Both the position numbers and the translations under genes were made by a program. From Sinomonas sp. P10A9 (GTDB lineage Bacteria > Actinomycetota > Actinomycetes > Actinomycetales > Micrococcaceae): DNA of 64,000 nt. The notes below the pieces were generated by a model. That model was not told the DNA's origin, made no database searches, and was given only the letters and a program-made list of their open reading frames with translations. Shown here one piece after another: positions 18,023 through 26,645 of the stretch (its first letter is position 1; every line of letters begins with the position of its first letter). Location of the stretch: contig NZ_CP163302.1 of NCBI RefSeq assembly GCF_041022165.1, positions 2,976,001-3,040,000 on the forward strand, in the 5' to 3' direction.

Positions 18023-18667
18023 TCAGCGGGAGCGCTTCTCGGCGTTCTCGTTGGCAGCAGCCTCGGCCTCGGCGGACTCGGCCTCGGCTGCGGTCTCGCG
18101 GGAAGCCTCAGCAGCGGACTCGGCCTCGGCGGCCTCCTCCTTGACAACCTCGGTCTCCGACTCGGCGACCTCAGCCTCGACAGCCTCGGTCTCCTCGACC
18201 TCAACGGCCGGAGCCTCGACGGTGGCCTCAGCCTTGGGGGCAGCCTTGGCGGTGGCCGAGGAAGCCTCCTTCACCACAGCCTGCTTGCCCGAGACCGGCT
18301 CGAGCACGAGCTCGATGACAGCCATGGGCGCGTTGTCGCCCTTGCGGTTGCCGATCTTGGTGATGCGGGTGTAGCCACCGTTGCGCTCCGCCATCTGCGG
18401 GGCGATCTCGGTGAAGAGCTCGTGGATGATGCCCTTGTTCGTGTTGGTGCGCGCCGAGATGGCGGCCTGGACACGGCGGCGCGAGGCGAGGTCGCCGCGC
18501 TTCGCGAACGTGATGAGGCGCTCGGCGACCGGGCGGAGGCGCTTGGCCTTCGTCACGGTGGTGGTGATCCGCTTGTGCTCGAAAAGAGCCGTAGCAAGGT
18601 TCGCGAGCATGAGGCGCTCGTGAGCAGCGCCACCGCCCAGACGCGGGCCCTTGGCGGGTGCTGGCAT
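18023..18667 (-). CDS. rplQ: 50S ribosomal protein L17 with long acidic tail
   Basis: The first 120 residues are a standard L17 ([25 protein letters not shown] opening, [27 protein letters not shown]). From about residue 125 to 214 there is an Ala/Glu-rich, low-complexity tail ([10 protein letters not shown] type), nearly doubling the protein compared with E. coli L17 (127 residues). Similar tails occur in Micrococcaceae. It lies downstream of rpoA as in the classical alpha operon. Confidence 0.95.
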   Translation of the reverse strand: MPAPAKGPRLGGGAAHERLMLANLATALFEHKRITTTVTKAKRLRPVAERLITFAKRGDLASRRRVQAAISARTNTNKGIIHELFTEIAPQMAERNGGYTRITKIGNRKGDNAPMAVIELVLEPVSGKQAVVKEASSATAKAAPKAEATVEAPAVEVEETEAVEAEVAESETEVVKEEAAEAESAAEASRETAAEAESAEAEAAANENAEKRSR

Positions 18668-18689
18668 AGTAGTTTCTCCTCGTGTGGGA

Positions 18690-18714
18690 CGCTGCCGGCA
18701 CGGGACCGGCAGCG
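18690..18714 (-). terminator. intercistronic hairpin between rpoA and rplQ
   Basis: CGCTGCCGG (18690-18698) pairs with CCGGCAGCG (18706-18714) across a 7-base loop. It occupies most of the 59-base gap. It may be an attenuator, an mRNA-processing or stability hairpin, or a weak terminator; no U-tract follows. Confidence 0.5.
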
Positions 18715-18726
18715 GGCAGAATTGTC

Positions 18727-19740
18727 TTAGAGCTCGTCGTCGCTGAAGGCAGCGTCGTCCTCGTCGCCCGCGGCAGCGCGCGCGGCGAGGGGGTCGAATC
18801 CGACGGGCGAATCCTTCAGCGAGAGGCCGAGCTCGAGGAGCTTGGCCTTGACCTCGTCGATCGACTTCGCGCCGAAGTTCCGGATGTCCATCAGGTCCGC
18901 CTCGGAACGGGCCACGAGCTCACCCACGGAGTGGATGCCCTCGCGCTTGAGGCAGTTGTACGAACGGACGGTGAGGTCCAGATCCTCGATCGGAAGCGCC
19001 ATGTCCGCGGCGAGTGCGGCATCCGTCGGGGACGGGCCGATCTCGATGCCCTCGGCGGCGGTGTTCAGCTCGCGGGCGAGACCGAACAGCTCCACGAGGG
19101 TGGTGCCGGCGGAAGCAACGGCGTCGCGCGGCACGATGGCCGGCTTCGTCTCGACGTCGACAATGAGCTTGTCGAAGTCGGTGCGCTGCTCAACACGGGT
19201 CGCCTCCACGCGGAAGGTCACCTTCAGCACGGGCGAGTAGATCGAGTCCACCGGAATCCGGCCGATCTCCGCATCCCCGGACTTGTTCTGCGCCGCAGAC
19301 ACGTAGCCGCGGCCGCGCTCGATGGTCAGCTCGAGCTCGAACTTGCCCTTGGAGTTCAGGGTGGCGATGTGCAGATCCGGGTTGTGGATCTCCACGCCGG
19401 CCGGCGGCGCGATGTCCGCGGCGGTCACGACGCCGGGGCCCTGCTTGCGCAGGTACGCGACGACGGGCTCGTCCTGATCTGAGGAAATCGAGAGGCTCTT
19501 GAGGTTGAGGATGATCTCGGTGACATCCTCCTTGACCCCCTCGACCGTGGTGAATTCGTGCAGCACGCCGTCGATGCGGATGCTGGTCACTGCCGCCCCC
19601 GGGATCGAGGAGAGCAGCGTACGGCGCAGCGAGTTGCCCAGGGTGTACCCGAAGCCCGGCTCCAGCGGCTCGATGACGAAGCGGGAGCGGTTTTCGGATA
19701 CTACTTCTTCAGACAGGGTGGGGCGCTGTGCAATGAGCAC
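18727..19740 (-). CDS. rpoA: DNA-directed RNA polymerase subunit alpha
   Basis: 337 residues. The N-terminal assembly domain has [20 protein letters not shown] and [16 protein letters not shown]. The C-terminal domain has [20 protein letters not shown] and [13 protein letters not shown], which contacts UP elements and activators. The C-terminus is acidic ([13 protein letters not shown]). The start is a GTG at 19740. Unlike the classical order rpsM-rpsK-rpsD-rpoA, rpsD is absent here. Confidence 0.97.
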   Translation of the reverse strand: MLIAQRPTLSEEVVSENRSRFVIEPLEPGFGYTLGNSLRRTLLSSIPGAAVTSIRIDGVLHEFTTVEGVKEDVTEIILNLKSLSISSDQDEPVVAYLRKQGPGVVTAADIAPPAGVEIHNPDLHIATLNSKGKFELELTIERGRGYVSAAQNKSGDAEIGRIPVDSIYSPVLKVTFRVEATRVEQRTDFDKLIVDVETKPAIVPRDAVASAGTTLVELFGLARELNTAAEGIEIGPSPTDAALAADMALPIEDLDLTVRSYNCLKREGIHSVGELVARSEADLMDIRNFGAKSIDEVKAKLLELGLSLKDSPVGFDPLAARAAAGDEDDAAFSDDEL

Positions 19741-19844
19741 TTGGTTTTCCTTTCAGGAAGCATCCGCTATATGACGCAACACAGATGGATGGGGTCTGAA
19801 CTAAGTAATGAAGCCAGGCGGGGCATCCGTTCGAGGCGGGCACT

Positions 19845-19878
19845 CGGCGTCGTGCGCCATTTCTGACGCACGACGCCG
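19845..19878 (-). terminator. hairpin between rpsK and rpoA
   Basis: A 12-bp stem: CGGCGTCGTGCG (19845-19856) with CGCACGACGCCG (19867-19878) and a 10-base loop, 45 bases after the rpsK stop. It would separate infA-rpsK from rpoA transcription. The arm carries the GTCGTGCG core found in several other gaps of this window. Confidence 0.7.
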
Positions 19879-19923
19879 GGCGGTCACCTCTCGCGGACGG
19901 GTCCCACCGGCCCCGGCAACTTG

Positions 19924-20325
19924 TTAGACGCGGCGGCGCTTGGGCGGGCGGCAGCCGTTGTGCGCGCTCGGGGTCACGTCCGAGATGGAACCGACCTCGA
20001 GGCCAGCGGCCTGCAGCGCGCGGATCGCGGTCTCGCGGCCCGAGCCCGGACCCTTCACGAACACGTCGACCTTGCGGAGGCCATGCTCCTGGGCGCGCTT
20101 CGCAGCCGACTCCGCAGCCTGCTGGGCGGCGTACGGGGTGGACTTGCGGGAGCCCTTGAAGCCGACCTCGCCGGCCGAGGCCCACGAGATCACAGCACCG
20201 GACGGGTCCGTGATGGACACGATGGTGTTGTTGAAGGTGCTCTTGATGTGCGCCTGACCGAGCGCGATATTCTTCTTGTCCTTGCGGCGCGGCTTGCGGA
20301 CCGCAGCACGAGTCTTCGGGGGCAT
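19924..20325 (-). CDS. rpsK: 30S ribosomal protein S11
   Basis: A platform protein of the small subunit. 133 residues with [18 protein letters not shown], the [17 protein letters not shown] segment, [15 protein letters not shown] and the C-terminal [18 protein letters not shown]. Length and motifs are typical. It follows rpsM by 44 bases. Confidence 0.97.
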   Translation of the reverse strand: MPPKTRAAVRKPRRKDKKNIALGQAHIKSTFNNTIVSITDPSGAVISWASAGEVGFKGSRKSTPYAAQQAAESAAKRAQEHGLRKVDVFVKGPGSGRETAIRALQAAGLEVGSISDVTPSAHNGCRPPKRRRV

Positions 20326-20369
20326 TTAGCTCTCTCCTACCTGAGGTTTCTGGGTGACCGAAGCCGCTA

Positions 20370-20747
20370 TCAGCGGCCGGCCTTCTTCTTGCCGGCGACG
20401 GTGCGCTTCGGACCCTTGCGGGTGCGAGCGTTGGTCTTGGTGCGCTGGCCGCGGACCGGGAGACCCCGGCGGTGGCGCAGACCCTCGTAGCTGCCGATCT
20501 CGACCTTGCGGCGGATGTCGGCGGCCACCTCGCGGCGGAGGTCACCCTCAACCTTGTAGTTGCCCTCGATGTAGTCACGCAGCTGGACCAGCTCGGCGTC
20601 CGTCAGGTCCTTGACCCGGACGTCCGCGCTGATGCCCGTGGCAGCGAGCGTTTCCTTTGCACGGGTGCGGCCCACGCCATAGATGTAAGTAAGCGCGATT
20701 TCCAGCCGCTTTTCGCGGGGAATGTCAACGCCAGCGAGACGAGCCAT
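20370..20747 (-). CDS. rpsM: 30S ribosomal protein S13
   Basis: A head protein contacting the P-site tRNA. The ATG at 20747 gives 125 residues opening [20 protein letters not shown], the usual length; the frame is open 15 codons upstream but that part is not S13. The C-terminus is [20 protein letters not shown] followed by a basic tail. Confidence 0.96.
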   Translation of the reverse strand: MARLAGVDIPREKRLEIALTYIYGVGRTRAKETLAATGISADVRVKDLTDAELVQLRDYIEGNYKVEGDLRREVAADIRRKVEIGSYEGLRHRRGLPVRGQRTKTNARTRKGPKRTVAGKKKAGR

Positions 20748-20770
20748 AGTGGCGGTTCTCCTTGTGTTCA

Positions 20771-20823
20771 CCGGAGGTCGTAGGCAGTACACCCGCTCGT
20801 TCTCGAGCGGCCCCAGCCTCCGG
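20771..20823 (-). promoter_or_regulatory. nested hairpins in the rpmJ-rpsM gap
   Basis: The outer arms CCGGAGG (20771-20777) and CCTCCGG (20817-20823) enclose an inner stem CCGCTCG (20793-20799) / CGAGCGG (20804-20810) with a TTCT loop. The structure sits in the 5' leader of rpsM, whose gap to rpmJ is 185 bases, unusually wide for this operon. A leader control element or an internal terminator/promoter are both possible. Confidence 0.45.
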
Positions 20824-20932
20824 ACCGGGGGTCAGCTGTCCGGGCCCATTCGTCCCAGCGCAGCTTGTGCTGCCTTCTCTAGTTGTTGCGTGGGCGTTGC
20901 CCGGGTTGGTCCCTCTCCCTGACGGGGAAGGA

Positions 20933-21046
20933 TCAGCCCTGGCGCTGCTTGTGGCGCGGGTTCTCGCAGATCACCATGACCCGCCCGTTACGGCGGATCA
21001 CCTTGCACTTGTCGCAGATCTGCTTGACGCTCGGCTTGACCTTCAT
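20933..21046 (-). CDS. rpmJ: 50S ribosomal protein L36
   Basis: A 37-residue protein found by direct translation: [19 protein letters not shown] at the start and [11 protein letters not shown] at the end. The zinc ligands Cys11, Cys14, Cys27 and His32 are all present, so this is the zinc-binding (C+) form. It lies between infA and rpsM as in most bacteria. Confidence 0.95.
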   Translation of the reverse strand: MKVKPSVKQICDKCKVIRRNGRVMVICENPRHKQRQG

Positions 21047-21084
21047 GGTGTTCCCTTTGCGTGTTCTGCAGGTGGTCAGCATGA

Positions 21085-21106
21085 ACGCCCGGGTGCCCCC
21101 GGGCGT
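21085..21106 (-). terminator. intercistronic hairpin between infA and rpmJ
   Basis: ACGCCCGGG (21085-21093) pairs with CCCGGGCGT (21098-21106) across a 4-base loop, starting 6 bases after the infA stop. It may reduce readthrough or stabilise the infA mRNA. Confidence 0.5.
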
Positions 21107-21111
21107 GCTGC

Positions 21112-21333
21112 TTACTTGTAGCGGTAGACGATCCGGCCGCGGGTCAGGTCGTACGGGCTGAGCTCCACCACTACGCGGTCCTCAGGGAGGATGCGGATGT
21201 AGTGCTGGCGCATCTTCCCCGAGATGTGAGCGAGTACGACGTGCTTGTTCGTCAGCTCAACGCGGAACATCGCGTTGGGCAGCGCTTCAGTCACGACGCC
21301 CTCGATCTCGATGACACCGTCCTTCTTGGCCAT
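21112..21333 (-). CDS. infA: translation initiation factor IF-1
   Basis: A 73-residue OB-fold protein that occupies the ribosomal A site during initiation. It opens [20 protein letters not shown] and contains [19 protein letters not shown] and [13 protein letters not shown]. It is the first gene of the infA-rpmJ-rpsM-rpsK string, divergent from the NYN-domain gene. The 262-base gap upstream must hold both promoters; no strong consensus promoter stood out. Confidence 0.97.
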   Translation of the reverse strand: MAKKDGVIEIEGVVTEALPNAMFRVELTNKHVVLAHISGKMRQHYIRILPEDRVVVELSPYDLTRGRIVYRYK

Positions 21334-21595
21334 AGCCTCCGCTTACTGTCTGCCGCCGGGCGCACTGTGCCCCCGACGGACGTGTATGGTTTGACGACTG
21401 GCGTCCCCGCACCCCCAAAAGGGCATGGGAGGACCGACAGCCAACACACAACTGTACGCCTCATGGGACCGGAAGTTAAATCGGCCCATGGTACACGGGC
21501 CCCTGCCCGACCGGTCCGCCCGCGGCCGCCCGAGACCGAGTCCTGCACGCGGCATGGGAGAATTCCTCAATCTGAGGGACCGCTTGGGGGGACGA

Positions 21596-22726
21596 ATGGC
21601 CGAGGCTGCTCAGCGTCAGGGAAACGCTGCCGTATTCATTGATCTGGAGAATCTGTTCGGAGGGTATTCCAAGGACGTGGGCTCGGTTCCACTGGCGCCG
21701 ATTGCCACGCAGCTCCAGGGCCTCCTCCGCAACGGGAGCCGGGCCCGGGCCACGGCTATCCGGGCCTACGCGAACTGGGCCCAGCCGGCCATGCACTCGT
21801 ACCAGGACGATCTCCTCGCCCACGGGATCGAGGCCGTCCAGGTCTTCTCGTTCACCCGGAACGTCAAGAACGCGGCGGACATCCAGATGTGCGTCGACGT
21901 CCTTGCTGAGGCTCAGGACCGGCCGTGGACGGATACCTTCGTCATCGTGAGCGGTGACGGCGGATTCGTCCCGCTCGTCCGCCGTCTCCGACAGCTCAAC
22001 AAGCGCGTAATTGTGGCCTCGACGAACCACGCGGCCGCCGGCACCGTCAACCACCTCCTGGCATCGGCTGCCGACGAGTACCACGTGCTCGAGGTCGCCC
22101 CGCCTGACCCGGCACCAGCGAAGCCGGCCGCCGCGCCGGGCCGCACTACCGGTCCGACCCTCAAGGAATACCGCGCCGAGATCCTCGCGGCGATCGAACG
22201 CAATCCCGGGATGCGGGTCAAAGGCAGGGTCGACGGCTCTCCCCTCGGCCAGCATCTGCGGCGCAAGTGGCCTTCCGTGACGTTCAAGGACTTCGGCTCG
22301 CCCGCGCTCGGCGCCTTCGTCGAGAAGCACTGTGGGCTTGCTGTCCACCGGCCCGCTGCCCCCGAGGCACCTGCCGCCCCTCCGGAACCCCAGCGCCGGG
22401 TGAGGCCACCAGCGCAGGCCGGCACGCCGCCGTCGTCCGCGGAGCCCTTCGACAACGAGAACCGAACGGCCTACCTTCGTGCCGTTCGGGCCCTCTTCTT
22501 GAGCGGACCGCTTGGCGCGGTGGTGGACGCAAAGAAGCGGCTGCCCGCCGCCGAGGCCGGGTTGCTCGTGCGCCGGCATGTTGCCGGAACCGACTTCAGC
22601 GACGTCGGGTACAGCAAGTTCGCCGGAATGCTCCAGGATGCGCTCGTGGCAACGCCGTTTGCGCTCGACCGCGACGAGAGGCATGGCTACGTGGTGCACC
22701 GGCGTTCGGCGTCTGCCGCGGGCTAG
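21596..22726 (+). CDS. NYN-domain (PIN-like) protein with C-terminal OST-HTH/LOTUS-type regions
   Basis: 376 residues. Residues 10-160 match the NYN/DUF88 nuclease fold, with acidic residues in AVFIDLENLFGG, MCVDVLAEA and VIVSGDGGFVPLV at the expected metal-binding positions. The C-terminus holds two regions resembling OST-HTH/LOTUS RNA-binding modules (TLKEYRAEILAAIERNPG, and NRTAYLRAVRALFLSG), joined by a Pro/Ala-rich linker. The ATG at 21596, after GGGGGGA, is chosen because the domain starts right after it; the frame is open from 21425. Such proteins are thought to act on RNA, but the bacterial targets are unknown. Its stop overlaps that of the convergent SRPBCC gene. Confidence 0.75.
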   Translation: MAEAAQRQGNAAVFIDLENLFGGYSKDVGSVPLAPIATQLQGLLRNGSRARATAIRAYANWAQPAMHSYQDDLLAHGIEAVQVFSFTRNVKNAADIQMCVDVLAEAQDRPWTDTFVIVSGDGGFVPLVRRLRQLNKRVIVASTNHAAAGTVNHLLASAADEYHVLEVAPPDPAPAKPAAAPGRTTGPTLKEYRAEILAAIERNPGMRVKGRVDGSPLGQHLRRKWPSVTFKDFGSPALGAFVEKHCGLAVHRPAAPEAPAAPPEPQRRVRPPAQAGTPPSSAEPFDNENRTAYLRAVRALFLSGPLGAVVDAKKRLPAAEAGLLVRRHVAGTDFSDVGYSKFAGMLQDALVATPFALDRDERHGYVVHRRSASAAG

Positions 22727-23631
22727 GACTGGCTGGCCCCTGCCTCAGCAGTGGCCTTGATCTTGGCGAGCAACTCCTTCTGGCTGCGCTCCGACATCTT
22801 CATCACGAGGGAGTCCACGGCCGCATCAGCCCAGTTGGACGGGAGTACCTCGTATGCGTACGTGAGCTTGGTCCCGCTGCCCTCCGGAGCCACGGAGATT
22901 CTGAACTCGGGGCCAAAGGAGGACTTCGAGGTGAAGTGCTCGTCCGGGACGTACTCGGTGTACTCGTGGGTCGTCTTCAGCGGGATGCCCAAAACCTTCC
23001 AAGACGCCGTGAACGTTGTCCCAACACCCGCGGGTGTGACCGTGTGGTTTGAGATCTCGACGTCTTCCCCCAGCCACACCGAGGGGTCCTTGACGATCTC
23101 GAACACCCTCTCGACCGGCGCCGCGATGCTGATCTCGTCCGACGCGGCCAGGAGGTGAGTGCCCCGGGGCTTCTCGTCGGCAGCGGTGACCGCCTTCTGC
23201 CCGGTCTCGACGAGGCTCTTGACGTTCGCCACCATTGCCTCAATGTCGCCTTCGGTCCATTTGACCAGCAGCGCGTGGAGCGGGACGCGAACGAGCGGCG
23301 TCTGAACGTCGATGTCTTCGTCAACCGTGAGGGCGGTCCCGCCTTCGACCGGCTCGAGGGCAAACGTCACAACGGGTCCGGCCGAGGCCTTGGACACGAT
23401 GCGCTGGTTGGGGATCACTTCCCGATACTCGTGAGTCACAGACATGTTGACGCCGAAGATCTTGGCGGTCCATTTGGCCGACGTACCCACTCCGCCGGGC
23501 TTGATGTCGAGGTCGGTGACCTCTGATTCACTGGGGAACGCGAGCATCCAATCGGTCGGATCGCTCAAGAAGGCGAACACCTTTTCCACGGGGGCATTGA
23601 TCGTGACGCTCCGGACGAGGCTCTGTGCCAT
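22723..23631 (-). CDS. double SRPBCC-domain protein
   Basis: 302 residues made of two similar START/SRPBCC-like halves. One starts at SVTINAPVEKVFAFLSDPTDW and the other at EISIAAPVERVFEIVKDPSVW; each is followed by a GVGT segment and a HEY(R/T)E strand. The family binds hydrophobic ligands; no substrate can be assigned. The ATG at 23631 is chosen over 23640 because GAGGAG lies 9 bases before it but directly abuts the other. The stops of this gene and the convergent NYN gene share one CTAG. Confidence 0.75.
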   Translation of the reverse strand: MAQSLVRSVTINAPVEKVFAFLSDPTDWMLAFPSESEVTDLDIKPGGVGTSAKWTAKIFGVNMSVTHEYREVIPNQRIVSKASAGPVVTFALEPVEGGTALTVDEDIDVQTPLVRVPLHALLVKWTEGDIEAMVANVKSLVETGQKAVTAADEKPRGTHLLAASDEISIAAPVERVFEIVKDPSVWLGEDVEISNHTVTPAGVGTTFTASWKVLGIPLKTTHEYTEYVPDEHFTSKSSFGPEFRISVAPEGSGTKLTYAYEVLPSNWADAAVDSLVMKMSERSQKELLAKIKATAEAGASQS

Positions 23632-23882
23632 CGTTCTCATCTCCTCTGGGAGGGCGGCCAGGCCGCCTTCGGATCGGCTGCGCCTTCAGTCAAGCGAATC
23701 GCGGACGGCCGGCCCAGAGGAGAAGGTCCCCGGGGTCGCGATGCCGACGGCCGCAGAAGCCATCGGCCGGAGGCCGACAAGCCGGGGCCGGGGCGCCGAA
23801 CCCGCAACCCGCAAGAGGGAGGCCCGTAGGCGCCGCTGCAAGCTGGGGCCCCGGAGCCGGCGGCCGCAGGATCCCGCGCGTC

Positions 23883-23995
23883 CCTCCCCACCTTTCGGTA
23901 CCGAGCTCCCCAGCTTTAGCCTTCAACCCGCAGGATCCCGCGGAACCCGCGAGCGCCGAGCGCCGGCACGCGCCAAGAGCTGGGGAGCTCGGTAC
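23883..23995. repeat. 113-bp stem-loop element, copy 1
   Basis: The arms CGGTACCGAGCTCCCCAGCT (23896-23915) and its exact complement (23978-23997) form a 20-bp perfect inverted repeat around a 62-base loop. A second element of the same 113-bp length and orientation lies at 25178-25290. Counted by eye, the first 61 positions differ at about 10 sites and the last 25 at two, while the central loop has diverged. Confidence 0.75.
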
Positions 23996-24095
23996 CGATC
24001 AGCCATACATGCAGCACCCAGAGAGAGCGGACCGGGTGCCGTCTCATCCGAGACCTGGGGAGCACGGTACCGATCAGCCATCCGTGCAGCACCCA
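23980..24095. repeat. 41-bp imperfect direct repeat
   Basis: The segments 23980-24020 and 24055-24095 match at 38 of 41 positions. Both begin CTGGGGAGC and end TGCAGCACCCA. The first overlaps the right arm of the 113-bp element, so the second is a partial copy of that arm plus flank. Confidence 0.7.
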
Positions 24096-24321
24096 CCGGA
24101 CTCGGGCCGCCCTAGAGGTCCTCTCGCGAAGAGTGCTTCCTGCGCGGAAGGCCCTCGAAGGCCTTCTCGGCTGCCAGCCGGCCGCAACGCGTCCCTTCGC
24201 GTCGATGCGGCACGTTGCCCACGCCGGACCACGCTGTCGCGCCTTGTCCACATATGAGTTGTTGTCCACATAGGAGTTGAAGCCGTCGCAGTACCGGATT
24301 GGAGCCAGCGACGATGAGGGC

Positions 24322-25167
24322 ATGCCCGACGTCAAGGAGCTCGTCGCTCTGAGGAATGGTGCCGCCCGCACCGGGGAGCTCCTGTCCCTGGGCGTGAGCC
24401 GCCGTCAGCTGCAGGCAGCGCTGGCGAAGGGCTCGATCGATCGGCCGGCGCGGGGCGTCGTCGCACTTCCCGACGCCGACCCCCTGCTCGTGCGGTGCCT
24501 GACGACCAACTCCCTCCTGACCTGCGTGTCCGCAGCCGAGTGTCACGGACTCTGGGTGCTGCACGAGCCCGAGAAGGTGCATCTGCTGCGGTCCGACGGG
24601 CGCCTGGTGTCGGACCGAGCCGTAGTGCACCGGCAGTCGTGGGTCGCTGCCGATCTGGGGAGCCGGCTCGCGTCCCTCGCCGATGTGGTGCTGCATGCCC
24701 TCTCCTGCCTGCCGGAGCTCGAGGCCCTCGTGATTGCCGAGTCTGCTGTCCAGAAGGGATTGTCGAAGGACTACCTGCTCGCGCAGTTGCCAGGGCGCCG
24801 CAACGGCCGTGCACGCGCGGTGCTCGATCTGATCGAGCCGGGGGCCGACTCGCTCGTGGAGACTCTTGCCCGGACCCATCTGCGCCGGGCAGGCCTGCGC
24901 GTACGGTCGCAGGTAGAGATTGGAGGCGTCGGTTGGGTGGATCACCTCATAGAGGAATGCGTGATCCTCGAGACCGACGGCAAGGAGCACCAGAAGCCCG
25001 CGAGCCGGTACAAGGACTACGCGCGTGATGCCCACGCGCAGACGCTGCGTCTGGCGGTAGTTCGGGTCGGCTACGGCGATTTGGTGCATCATCCGGATCA
25101 GATGGTTGAGCGGGTCAAGGCCGTCGTGGCGGCTCGGCTTTCCATGGGCAGGCTGCCAGTCCTGTGA
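24322..25167 (+). CDS. AbiEi-like winged-helix protein with DUF559/Vsr-like nuclease fold
   Basis: 281 residues. The N-terminal 50 (LVALRNGAARTGELLSLGVS, then RRQLQAALAKGSIDRPARGV) resemble the AbiEi antitoxin winged helix. The C-terminal half resembles DUF559, a PD-(D/E)XK-like fold, with VDHLIEECVILETDGKEHQ supplying the Asp and Glu-x-Asp of the expected metal site. No AbiEii nucleotidyltransferase toxin is adjacent, so a working AbiE pair is not supported. The ATG at 24322 follows GATGAGGG; the frame opens at 24277. It is bracketed by the two 113-bp stem-loop elements. Confidence 0.7.
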   Translation: MPDVKELVALRNGAARTGELLSLGVSRRQLQAALAKGSIDRPARGVVALPDADPLLVRCLTTNSLLTCVSAAECHGLWVLHEPEKVHLLRSDGRLVSDRAVVHRQSWVAADLGSRLASLADVVLHALSCLPELEALVIAESAVQKGLSKDYLLAQLPGRRNGRARAVLDLIEPGADSLVETLARTHLRRAGLRVRSQVEIGGVGWVDHLIEECVILETDGKEHQKPASRYKDYARDAHAQTLRLAVVRVGYGDLVHHPDQMVERVKAVVAARLSMGRLPVL

Positions 25168-25177
25168 GGCGTGCGTT

Positions 25178-25290
25178 CCTCCCCACCTTTCGGTGCCTTC
25201 GTCCCCAGCTTCTGCCTTCAACCCGCATGATCAAGCGGCTCGCGGACGCCCTGCACCGCGGGTGGCCCCAAGAGCTGGGGACCTCGGTAC
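25178..25290. repeat. 113-bp stem-loop element, copy 2
   Basis: Same length and orientation as copy 1 at 23883. It starts CCTCCCCACCTTTCGGT and ends AGCTGGGGACCTCGGTAC. Its own perfect stem is shorter, GTCCCCAGCT with AGCTGGGGAC. It begins 11 bases after the AbiEi/DUF559 stop codon, so it may also act as that gene's terminator. Confidence 0.7.
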
Positions 25291-25395
25291 ACGCTCGCGG
25301 CGCCGCCTCCGGGCCAACCGCAGCACGCGCAAACCTCTATCCGCGCGTAAGCCTCGAGCCGACAGGCCCCCCGCCGCCAACCCACCAGTCAGCCC

Positions 25396-26430
25396 TCACG
25401 CCGCCGGGTACGGCTCCCAGGAACCTGCTGGCGTGGTGACAGCAGTAGCCGAACGGACTCCGTCGAGGATCGCCTCGCGCACAGCTTGTGCGGCGGCGAT
25501 CTGGACCATCATGAGCCCCACGACGCGCCCCGCGTCCGTCGAGCGGTCGAACTCGATGGCCCTCGTCGAGACACCGAAGATCGTGTCGCCGTCGACCTGC
25601 GTATGGCTGGGGTCCAGGGCCCGGGCCAGGCCCGAGTGCGCGGCGGTCGCGAGCCGCCTGCTCTCCGCCGGTGTCAGTGCCGCGTTGGTGGCGACCACCG
25701 CGAGAGTCGTGTTCAGCGACTCGGGCGAGCGGGCGGCGTCGTGCACGGTGCCGCTGACCACGGGCGCGCCGGACCAGCCCTCCCGCGTATGCGCGCCGGC
25801 CTCGGCGAAGACCGGGAACCCCGCGGCGTTCACGACGGCGATCGCTCCCACGACGATCCCCTCAGGCAGCGAGACCTCGGGCGCCCCGGGCGGACCCGGC
25901 ACGGCCCCGCCGGGAAGTCGCACGGAAGCCATCCCGACGCCGCCCTTGTACTGCCCCCTGCCGAGCACCGCACCGGTGCCGGCCCCGACGCAGCCACGGA
26001 GACCGCCGTCTGGCGCGTCCTCGAGGCCCACGGCAGCGGCAGCGGCCGAGTACCCCATCGCGGCATCGGGTCGCGCGCGGAAGTCGCCCCCGCGGCCGAG
26101 GTCGAAGATCACAGCCCCCGGCACGATCGGCACTACCCCGCCCATCACAGGATGCCCCTGACCCTGCTCCTCGAGCCACAGCTGGACACCGCTGGCGGAC
26201 GCGAGCCCGTACGCGCTCCCGCCGGTCAACGCGATCCCGTCCACGGTCTGCACGAGGGTCGAGGGGTCGAGGGCGTCAGTCTCGATCGTTCCAGGCCCGC
26301 CGCCCCGGACGTCCACCCCTCCGGCGCTGCCGGGAGGAAGCACGACGGCGGTCACTCCCGTGAGCCACCCACCGTCCGTGCGCTGTGCGTGTCCAACCCG
26401 GAGCCCGGGCACATCGAGAAGGGATCCCAT
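25396..26430 (-). CDS. P1 family peptidase (DmpA/BapA-like, Ntn-type)
   Basis: 344 residues, an aminopeptidase/amidase of the self-processing DmpA family. Typical motifs are MGSLLDVPGLRVGHAQR, GGPGTIETDALDP, IALTGGSAYGLASASGVQ and SLNTTLAVVATNAALT. The Asn-Thr within the last is where this family normally cleaves itself to expose the nucleophile. The ATG at 26430 is chosen because the conserved MGSLLDVPG begins there; the frame runs up to 26559. It is divergent from the sugar ABC transporter. The substrate is unknown. Confidence 0.82.
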   Translation of the reverse strand: MGSLLDVPGLRVGHAQRTDGGWLTGVTAVVLPPGSAGGVDVRGGGPGTIETDALDPSTLVQTVDGIALTGGSAYGLASASGVQLWLEEQGQGHPVMGGVVPIVPGAVIFDLGRGGDFRARPDAAMGYSAAAAAVGLEDAPDGGLRGCVGAGTGAVLGRGQYKGGVGMASVRLPGGAVPGPPGAPEVSLPEGIVVGAIAVVNAAGFPVFAEAGAHTREGWSGAPVVSGTVHDAARSPESLNTTLAVVATNAALTPAESRRLATAAHSGLARALDPSHTQVDGDTIFGVSTRAIEFDRSTDAGRVVGLMMVQIAAAQAVREAILDGVRSATAVTTPAGSWEPYPAA

Positions 26431-26523
26431 GGGCCCATTCAACGCGGGGGCCCGTGATGTTGGCCACTCCCGATACCAACACAGGGTTAACTCTCGGATA
26501 CACGAGGGGAAATTCATCCCACG

Positions 26524-26551
26524 TTCACCAGATTTCGGTGACCCGTAACAT
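26524..26551 (+). promoter_or_regulatory. possible promoter of the sugar ABC operon
   Basis: TTCACC (26524-26529) and TAACAT (26546-26551) with a 16-base spacer resemble weak -35/-10 hexamers. A 5-bp inverted repeat TCACC/GGTGA spans the same site, and a second small repeat AAGACC/GGTCTT lies at 26594-26612. This is pattern matching only. Confidence 0.3.
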
Positions 26552-26645
26552 CGCGCCATGATCCACTATCTCGGGGGGTTTTGGAGTATGCCCAAGACCG
26601 AAGGAAGGTCTTCTCAATGTCCTATGCCATCCGCCGGGTTCGTCC

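Larger units (their letters stand above)
23632..24321. other. repeat-bearing intergenic region
   Basis: This 690-base gap shows no credible gene. It holds a 113-bp stem-loop element (23883-23995), a duplicated right-arm segment (24055-24095), and presumably the promoters of the two divergent genes on either side. Confidence 0.6.

Noticed and set aside
23640..24257. Plus- and minus-strand open frames in the gap before the AbiEi/DUF559 gene
   Set aside because: They run across the stem-loop element and direct repeat, are Arg/Pro/Gly-rich and match no domain.
24322..25167. AbiE type IV toxin-antitoxin pair
   Set aside because: Only an AbiEi-like N-terminus is present. No AbiEii nucleotidyltransferase is adjacent, and the C-terminus is DUF559-like instead.
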